DNA of 64,000 nucleotides from Ensifer sp. USDA 6670 (GTDB lineage Bacteria > Pseudomonadota > Alphaproteobacteria > Rhizobiales > Rhizobiaceae), in assembly GCA_000421085.1 (NCBI GenBank), contig ATWE01000018.1:33770-97769 (forward strand), given 5' to 3'. Each line of letters begins with the position of its first letter. Within the stretch, counting starts at the first letter, position 1. The notes under the pieces were generated by a model, which worked only from the letters and a program-made list of their open reading frames with translations, ran no database searches and was not told the origin of the DNA. The position numbers and the translations under genes were made by a program. Positions 59,127 through 64,000 of the stretch are shown in pieces.

Positions 59127-60263
59127 TTATTCGTCTTCCTCGTCGATCATGCCGGTAAGCCGCATACCCTCGATCCAGGTGGCCCCGTCCCTGCGGATCA
59201 CCCGGCGAGGCCGGACGCCGCACCGCTCCTGAACGAGTGTCGCCAGCCGTTCCGAATGGGTGACGATCCAGATCTGGCTTTCGCGCGCGGCGCTGGCGAC
59301 CATGGCGGCCAGGGCCGGCAGCATATCGGGATGAAGGCTCGTCTCCGGTTCGTTCAGCGCGATGAATCGGGGACGGCGATAGGATAAAAGCGCAGCCGCC
59401 AGCGCCAGGAAGCGCATCTGCCCGTCCGAAAGCTCGCGGGGCGAAAACAGCCGGTGCGGAAAGTCGGGAAAGACCAGCGAGAAATCGGCGTATTGACCAG
59501 GCTCAGGAACCGTGAGACGGGCGCCTGCAAAGGCGTCGGCAACCGCGCGGTCGAGATCGGCCGTATCCTGTCTCGTGTGCCGAAGCGTCGCGAAGACGGC
59601 GGCCATGTTGAAGCCTGTCTCGTCCAGCAACGGCGCGGTGATCGCAAGGCAGGGCATTCGCAGCGGCGATTCGCGGTCGGTGCGAAAGCCGTGAAAGAAC
59701 CGCCATTGGTCGACCGCCCGGCGGAAGACCCCGATCTCCGGATAGTGGCCGGCGTCGCCGAGCAGCGAAATGGCCGTCTCCGACGTCATCGCCTGTTCCG
59801 GATAGTCCACCATCCGGCCGCCCTCGCCGCGCACGAAGATACCGGGGCCGATACGCTTCATCACCGGAACCGGGCGCCGGCCCGTCTCGATCGTGAGCTC
59901 CTCCTCCTTGACCTGCGGCTCATAGGCGAAACCCGCCGCCGCCTCCGGCGGGCGGAACCCTGCCTCGATCCGGTAGCGGAAGGTGATCGCTCGCTCCTCG
60001 TCGGTCAGTTCGGCGTCCAGGCGAATACGCGCCGGCTTGCCGACGCGTTGCGGGCCGCTCCAGATGGCCGACGCCATGCCGCCCTCTTCGGCGATCTCGC
60101 GCGCGAGATGGCCTCGCACGGCAGCCTGAACCAGCTGCAGGGCACGATAGAGGTTGGACTTTCCAACGCCGTTCTCTCCGATGAAGAGATTGACGCCGGC
60201 CAGATCCATACGGATCGAGCGCAGCGACCGGTAGTTCTCAGCGAACATGGAGCGAAGCATCAT
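59127..60263 (-). CDS. RecF/SMC-like AAA ATPase of unknown role (AAA_21 type)
   Basis: 378 residues. The N-terminus FAENYRSLRSIRMDLAGVNLFIGENGVGKSNLYRAL holds Walker A (GENGVGKSN); the C-terminal part holds an ABC-like signature (ELSDGQMRFLALAAALL), Walker B with Asn in place of the first Asp (FIALNEPETSLHPDM) and the switch His in WIVTHSERL. This is the layout of single-gene predicted ATPases related to RecF and OLD. There is no nuclease (TOPRIM) domain, so a defence role is not shown. It lies nine bases after an acyltransferase gene on the same strand. Confidence 0.85.
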   Translation of the reverse strand: MMLRSMFAENYRSLRSIRMDLAGVNLFIGENGVGKSNLYRALQLVQAAVRGHLAREIAEEGGMASAIWSGPQRVGKPARIRLDAELTDEERAITFRYRIEAGFRPPEAAAGFAYEPQVKEEELTIETGRRPVPVMKRIGPGIFVRGEGGRMVDYPEQAMTSETAISLLGDAGHYPEIGVFRRAVDQWRFFHGFRTDRESPLRMPCLAITAPLLDETGFNMAAVFATLRHTRQDTADLDRAVADAFAGARLTVPEPGQYADFSLVFPDFPHRLFSPRELSDGQMRFLALAAALLSYRRPRFIALNEPETSLHPDMLPALAAMVASAARESQIWIVTHSERLATLVQERCGVRPRRVIRRDGATWIEGMRLTGMIDEEDE

Positions 60264-60272
60264 GGTGACGGC

Positions 60273-61196
60273 TTAGCCCGCTGCAATCGCCCTTGCAGAC
60301 AGCTCGAATGCCGCGTCGCTGTCGGCAGCCAGTGCGTGTACCGTATGACGCTCCAGCGCACGTGTCACTTCCATCGGATCGCCGTCGAGCGCGTCCGCCG
60401 GAATGAGGTTGCCGATGCGGAAGTCGAAGCGGTCGCCCTTCTTGTTCAGGAGTTCGTGGAACACCGTCATGTCGCGCAGTTCCGTCGACCATTTGGCGAA
60501 CCAGTAGAAAAGGCCGGAATTGCGCGCGCTCATATGCACCGGCAGGATCGGCAGGCCGTATTTGCGTGCGAAGCCGACCGCCGAGCTCTTCCAGGGGCGC
60601 TCGTTGAGCCGTCCCTCGGCCCAATAGGCGATGCGGCCGGAGGGAAAGAGCACGGTCGCCTTGCCCTCCTCGATCGCCCTGTTCGTGACCTGCAGCGTTT
60701 CGCGCGCCTTCAGCTTCGACTTGTACTCCTCCCGCCATTCGACCGGAATGACCATCTCGACGAAACGCGGATTGACACGGATCGCGTCGCGGTTCGCAAA
60801 GAACATCATGTCCGGCCGCCGGCTCTTCAGGAGGTCGAAGACGGCGATGCCGTCGGCGATCCCCGTCGGGTGGTTGCTGACGAGCAGGAACCCGCTCTTC
60901 TCGGGAATACGCTCCGGCTTGTCGGCGCGGATTTCGAGAGCAAGAAGCGAACTCAGATGCTCGAAGGCCTGGAAGCCCGGCATATTGGCGACGGCATTGG
61001 CGAACTCGATCGCCTTGCGGTAGTTGAGCAGCGTATAGAGAAAGGGCCGCATGACAGGCCACAGCGGATGGCGGACGATCTTCTGGCCGCGCTCCGCGAT
61101 CAGCGTATCGACGATATGGCCGGGACGCCCTTGCGAGACCAGCGCAACCGCCTCTGCAAAATGCGCCAGAGCGCTCGCCGAATCACGTCTCGACAT
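60273..61196 (-). CDS. Lysophospholipid acyltransferase-like protein (PlsC/hemolysin family)
   Basis: 307 residues from MSRRDSASALAHFAEAV. The acyltransferase active site is SNHPTGIADG (His...Asp, the NHPxG form of this subfamily) near 108-117, and a second block is VLFPSGRIAYW, corresponding to the FPEG motif. It should move an acyl chain to a lipid or glycerol-phosphate at the membrane; the acceptor is unknown. It may be co-transcribed with the ATPase gene. A longer frame to 61277 exists but lacks family resemblance. Confidence 0.85.
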   Translation of the reverse strand: MSRRDSASALAHFAEAVALVSQGRPGHIVDTLIAERGQKIVRHPLWPVMRPFLYTLLNYRKAIEFANAVANMPGFQAFEHLSSLLALEIRADKPERIPEKSGFLLVSNHPTGIADGIAVFDLLKSRRPDMMFFANRDAIRVNPRFVEMVIPVEWREEYKSKLKARETLQVTNRAIEEGKATVLFPSGRIAYWAEGRLNERPWKSSAVGFARKYGLPILPVHMSARNSGLFYWFAKWSTELRDMTVFHELLNKKGDRFDFRIGNLIPADALDGDPMEVTRALERHTVHALAADSDAAFELSARAIAAG

Positions 61197-61316
61197 TGTC
61201 CCATCCGCTGTTGCTGGCCGAACATTGCAGTTCAATATGATCGAACAATGACAAATTCCAAGAGGCCGCCGCAGCAAACGTCAGCACGTTAGCAAAAACA
61301 TAACACGCCCGATGCG

Positions 61317-62309
61317 ATGCTCAGAGCCTGGATCAGCGAGCTCACCGCGCTGATGAACCCGCCGGGCCCGATGATGAACGAACTTCTTGCGATAGGCCAT
61401 CCGGAAGTGATGGCGGAACGAAGGCGCTGGCTTGCGAGCCTCGCCGAGGAACGCCGGTTGTCCGAAAAGACGGTCGACGCCTATGAGCGCGACACGCGGC
61501 AGTTCCTGACCTTCCTGACCGGGCACCTCGCCGGGCCGCCGCGGCTCTCCGATATTCGCACCCTGCGCCCCGCGGATCTGCGCGGCTTCCTGGCGCAGCG
61601 CCGCAAAGGCGGCGCCGGCGCGCGCACGCTCGGCCGCGGGCTGGCAGGTCTGCGTTCCTTTCTGCGCTATCTCGAGAGAAACGGGCTCGCCAATGCGGCG
61701 GGCGCAGGGGCGGTGCGGTCCCCGAAGCAGCCGAAGTCTCTCCCCAAGGCGTTGACCGACCGGGAGGCCCTGAAGGTCGTCACCGCGGACGCGCAACTGG
61801 CCGAGGAACCCTGGATCGCGGCGCGCAATGCCGCGGTGCTGACGCTTCTCTATGGCTGCGGCCTGCGGATAGCGGAGGCGCTGGACCTGACCCCTGCCGA
61901 TTTCTCGGGACCGGTCACGTCGCTCAGGGTCACCGGAAAGGGCGGCAAGACACGGATCGTGCCGATGATCGCGGCCGCCGCCGAAGCGGTCGAGACCTAT
62001 CGGAAGCTCTGCCCCTACCATATCGCGCCCGGAGAGCCGATTTTCCGCGGCGCTCGCGGCGCGAAGCTCCAGCCGGCGATCATCCAGCGCGAGATGCAGA
62101 AGCTGCGCGCCGCACTCGGCCTGCCTGATTCGGCGACGCCGCACGCGCTGCGCCATTCTTTCGCGACGCATCTTCTGGCGGGCGGAGGTGATCTCCGCAC
62201 CATCCAGGAACTGCTCGGCCATGCCAGCCTGTCGACGACGCAGGTCTATACCGGCGTCGATTCGGCGCGGCTCCTGGAAATCTACGACCGCGCCCACCCG
62301 CGCGCCTGA
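61317..62309 (+). CDS. xerC: Tyrosine recombinase XerC
   Basis: 330 residues from the first ATG; ATGs at 61353, 61371 and 61374 are possible starts and none has a good SD. The N-terminal SAM-like core-binding domain is WLASLAEERRLSEKTVDAYERDTRQFLTFLTGHL. The catalytic residues are Arg in YGCGLRIAEAL, Lys in GKGGKTR, the HxLRH box HALRHSFATH, and the later His and the Tyr nucleophile in LGHASLSTTQVYTGV. With XerD it resolves chromosome dimers at dif. The stop codon is part of a 16-base tandem repeat. Confidence 0.93.
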   Translation: MLRAWISELTALMNPPGPMMNELLAIGHPEVMAERRRWLASLAEERRLSEKTVDAYERDTRQFLTFLTGHLAGPPRLSDIRTLRPADLRGFLAQRRKGGAGARTLGRGLAGLRSFLRYLERNGLANAAGAGAVRSPKQPKSLPKALTDREALKVVTADAQLAEEPWIAARNAAVLTLLYGCGLRIAEALDLTPADFSGPVTSLRVTGKGGKTRIVPMIAAAAEAVETYRKLCPYHIAPGEPIFRGARGAKLQPAIIQREMQKLRAALGLPDSATPHALRHSFATHLLAGGGDLRTIQELLGHASLSTTQVYTGVDSARLLEIYDRAHPRA

Positions 62310-62383
62310 AATCCGACCCGCCTGAAATCCGACGCGCCTAAAATCCGACGTGCCCAAAATCCGACGTGCCCAAAATCCGACGT
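62304..62383 (+). repeat. Five tandem copies of a 16-base unit at the end of xerC
   Basis: Units at 62304, 62320, 62336, 62352 and 62368 follow GCC(T/C)(G/A)AAATCCGAC(C/G)(C/T). The first includes the last Ala codon and the TGA stop of xerC; the last two are identical. A stem GGAACCC/GGGTTCC follows (about 62409-62439). Confidence 0.85.
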
Positions 62384-62562
62384 GCTTGACGGTTAACCAA
62401 GCGCGTTAAGGAACCCGTGACCGTGGGGGAGTAGGGTTCCGCCAGAGCACTTTCAGGAAAAATCTGCAGCGGTTTTCCGTCCGGAAATGCGCAGCTTCAA
62501 AGAGTTAGAGCGCATCTGCGTTTCAATGAAACACCGACGCGCTTTAAATGCCGGGGGCACCC

Positions 62563-63639
62563 ATGAACACTTTCACCGGACCGGTCCGCGATCGCGCGGC
62601 CAAGGCGGCAGACGGCCTGCTGTGGCTGATCGCGCTGTTGAATGCACTGACGGCAGCGAGCCTCCTTGCCGCCCTGCTCTATGTGGCGGATGCGCGCGCG
62701 GAAGAAATCGATTGCGCCGGCAGCAACATCTTGACCGGCCTCGAACATTCGGACCCGGCCCGCCTGGCGGCGCTGCGCGCGGAAGCGGCGGCGGTGCCCA
62801 ACGGAAAGGGCCTGCTTTGGAAGATCGAAGGCCACGGACAGGCGCCCTCCTTCCTGCTCGGTACCATGCATGTCACCGATCCTCGCGTGCTGGCGATGCC
62901 CGGCGGCGCAACGGAAGCCTTCGCAAAGGCTGAGACCGTGATCGTTGAATCCGATGAGATCGTCGACCAGAACAGGGCAACCGCCGCGATCATGATGCAG
63001 CCTGAACTGACCATGTTCACCGGCGACAAGACGATCAACGATTTCCTGAAGCCGGAGGACCGCGCACTTCTCGAAAGCGGCCTCAAGGCGCGCGGCATCC
63101 CCCTGCCGCTCGTCACCAAGATGAAGCCCTGGATGATCGCCAGTTTCGTGGCCCTGCCGGCCTGCGAATTCTCACGCAAGGCGGCCGGTGCCTCCTTCCT
63201 CGACAAGAAGCTCGCCGAGGACGCGGTGAGGGAGGGCAAGACGCTCAAGGGCCTCGAAACGCTGGTCGAGCAGCTATTGGCGATGGATTCGCTGCCGGTC
63301 GAAATGCATCTTAAGGCACTGATAGAAACGCTTGCTCTCGGCAAGACGATCGACGACGTGATGACGACGACCACCGATCTCTACCTCTCCGGCGAGACGG
63401 GCGCGATCATGCCGATGATGAAACTCGTCTCCGCCGGGATTTCGTCCGACGACGCCGGCTACGCCGAATTCGAGCAGCGCATCATCATCGATCGCAACAG
63501 GATCATGGCAGAGCGCGCCGCACCCCTTCTGAAGACCGGCGGCGCCTTCATGGCCGTCGGCGCGCTGCACCTTCCCGGCAGGGAAGGCCTCGTCGAACTC
63601 CTGCGTCAGCAGGGGTTCACGGTGACGCGGGTGGAATGA
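62563..63639 (+). CDS. TraB/GumN-family protein (PF01963 type), membrane-anchored or exported
   Basis: 358 residues. A hydrophobic segment (GLLWLIALLNALTAASLLAALLYVADARA) serves as signal or anchor. The family marks are SFLLGTMHVTDPRVLAM near residue 103 and the C-terminal GGAFMAVGALHLPGREGLVELLRQQGFTVTRVE, with the conserved His and Glu/Gly positions of the TIKI/TraB metalloprotease-like fold. Function in bacteria is not settled. The start at 62563 has a G-rich stretch upstream; an ATG at 62548 is in frame. It is followed by an insertion element. Confidence 0.85.
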   Translation: MNTFTGPVRDRAAKAADGLLWLIALLNALTAASLLAALLYVADARAEEIDCAGSNILTGLEHSDPARLAALRAEAAAVPNGKGLLWKIEGHGQAPSFLLGTMHVTDPRVLAMPGGATEAFAKAETVIVESDEIVDQNRATAAIMMQPELTMFTGDKTINDFLKPEDRALLESGLKARGIPLPLVTKMKPWMIASFVALPACEFSRKAAGASFLDKKLAEDAVREGKTLKGLETLVEQLLAMDSLPVEMHLKALIETLALGKTIDDVMTTTTDLYLSGETGAIMPMMKLVSAGISSDDAGYAEFEQRIIIDRNRIMAERAAPLLKTGGAFMAVGALHLPGREGLVELLRQQGFTVTRVE

Positions 63640-63663
63640 TCGGCCGGTCAATGCGGTGAGAAT

Positions 63664-63689
63664 GCCCCTCATCCGCCTGCCGGCACCTT
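63664..63689 (+). repeat. Left arm of a RIME-type repeat interrupted by an insertion element
   Basis: GCCCCTCATCCGCCTGCCGG followed by CACCTT matches the outer arm of the RIME elements seen at 28738-28850 (opposite strand). The sequence then changes abruptly at 63689/63690, where an intact RIME would continue CTCCCCGC. Confidence 0.75.
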
Positions 63690-63719
63690 GCATAAGAGAT
63701 GTTGTATAGGCTTCGGTAT

Positions 63720-63873
63720 GCCTTTGGCCGGGTGTCCGCCCGGCCAAAGGCGCCGACCGTCGGATCGCCGGCACCAGAACCTTTGAGGGTTACGGAGAAG
63801 CAGGATCGCGGTCGGTTCCTCATCGTGGCCCGAATGGTTGCTGGAACAACCTGGTTCGTATGCAAGGCAGGGA
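63720..63873 (+). ncRNA. Candidate IS110 bridge RNA in the element's leader
   Basis: In order: a 13-pair hairpin GCCTTTGGCCGGG/CCCGGCCAAAGGC (63720-63751); a loop closed by CCGACCG/CGGTCGG (63753-63759, 63809-63815) holding GCCGGCACC (63767-63775), a small AACC/GGTT hairpin (63778-63791) and GGAGAAG (63794-63800); then a second loop closed by TTCCT/AGGGA (63816-63820, 63869-63873) holding a GGTTG/CAACC hairpin (63836-63851) and TATGCAAGG (63859-63867). GCCGGCACC equals the left target flank, GGAGAAG is complementary to CTTCTCC of the intact RIME, and TATGCAAGG is complementary to the left junction 63686-63694. This is the plan of IS621-type bridge RNAs. Transcription is not shown. Confidence 0.72.
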
Positions 63874-63881
63874 CGACAAGG

Positions 63882-64000
63882 ATGAACGAGATTAGCATGA
63901 AAGCGGCCGGTATCGATACCGGCAAGATATGGCTTGACGTCGCCACCTACCCGGTGAGCGGCAGACTGAAAGTGTCCAACAGCGCCGACGGCTGGCAGAC
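63882..64000 (+). CDS. IS110-family (DEDD) transposase, N-terminal 39 residues
   Basis: Reads MNEISMKAAGIDTGKIWLDV and continues ATYPVSGRLKVSNSADGWQ. The AGID.GK..LDVA pattern is the start of the RuvC-like DEDD domain of IS110 transposases, with the first catalytic Asp in GID. An inner ATG at 63897 is an alternative start. The rest is beyond the window, so intactness cannot be judged. Confidence 0.8.
   Translation, partial: MNEISMKAAGIDTGKIWLDVATYPVSGRLKVSNSADGWQ

Larger units (their letters stand above)
63688..64000 (+). mobile_element. Left end of an IS110-family insertion sequence (runs off the right edge)
   Basis: The left boundary is set by the break in the RIME repeat (within one or two bases of 63688). 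A leader of about 190 bases with strong hairpins precedes an IS110-type transposase reading frame. There are no terminal inverted repeats to be seen, as expected for IS110 elements. The right end is outside the window. Confidence 0.8.

Noticed and set aside
59127..60263. Naming the RecF-like ATPase an anti-phage defence gene
   Set aside because: There is no TOPRIM nuclease, no partner effector and no mobile or defence context; the neighbour is a lipid acyltransferase.
61317..62309. XerC considered as a phage or island integrase
   Set aside because: Its length, motifs and housekeeping neighbours (priA, transaldolase) fit chromosomal XerC, and no tRNA attachment site or direct repeats flank it.
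62304..62383. 16-base tandem repeats considered as a plasmid or phage iteron origin
   Set aside because: No replication initiator gene or AT-rich region is near; the repeats begin within the xerC coding end and look like local slippage.

Overview
The window is a high-GC, densely packed stretch of an alphaproteobacterial chromosome, most like Sinorhizobium/Ensifer (S. meliloti, S. medicae or S. fredii group). The main grounds are the HemA N-terminus, the mur-sitABCD arrangement, the fds formate dehydrogenase operon, the glpR-glpD-glpSTPQUV glycerol locus of the type described in Rhizobium, the atpHAGDC-priA-transaldolase order, and several palindromic intergenic repeats of the rhizobial RIME type. 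No rRNA, tRNA, CRISPR array or prophage was seen.

Layout. 1-4745: the start of hemA (reading out of the window), then an operon coxS-coxL-coxM for a form II molybdenum hydroxylase, with an Fnr/FixK-type box between them. 5169-8344: a small glycine-zipper lipoprotein, a class III nucleotide cyclase with TPR repeats, and an alpha/beta hydrolase. 8613-16270: tamA and tamB, the outer-membrane translocation and assembly module; TamB carries a 478-residue tandem internal duplication. 16468-21362: a VOC-fold protein, an Lrp-type regulator divergent from arginase, then cheW and a soluble two-PAS chemoreceptor with a C-terminal CheR-tether-like tail. 21575-28718: the NAD-dependent formate dehydrogenase operon fdsGBA-fdhD-fdsD, with a LysR-type regulator just upstream. 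28856-38340: an SDR dehydrogenase divergent from glpR, glpD and the glycerol ABC transporter glpSTPQUV. 38600-42786: two NCS2 nucleobase permeases and a DMT exporter. 42793-46885: mur divergent from the manganese transporter sitABCD, with a perfect operator palindrome between them. 47063-49622: a membrane protein of unknown function and an Lrp regulator divergent from a saccharopine-dehydrogenase-like enzyme. 49969-55041: F1 ATP synthase genes atpHAGDC (minus strand). 55280-63639: a DUF4345-like membrane protein, priA, a transaldolase, a RecF-like ATPase with an acyltransferase, xerC and a TraB/GumN protein.

The last ~310 bases are the left end of an IS110-family insertion sequence inside a RIME-type palindromic repeat. 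Its ~190-base leader folds on paper into the two-loop plan of an IS110 bridge RNA. Three guide-like segments can be matched to DNA visible here: two to the RIME target and one to the element's own left junction. I regard this as the most interesting signal in the window.

Coordinates rest on reading frames, Shine-Dalgarno (SD) spacing and recognised N-termini. Functions come from motifs recognised by eye, not from database searches.
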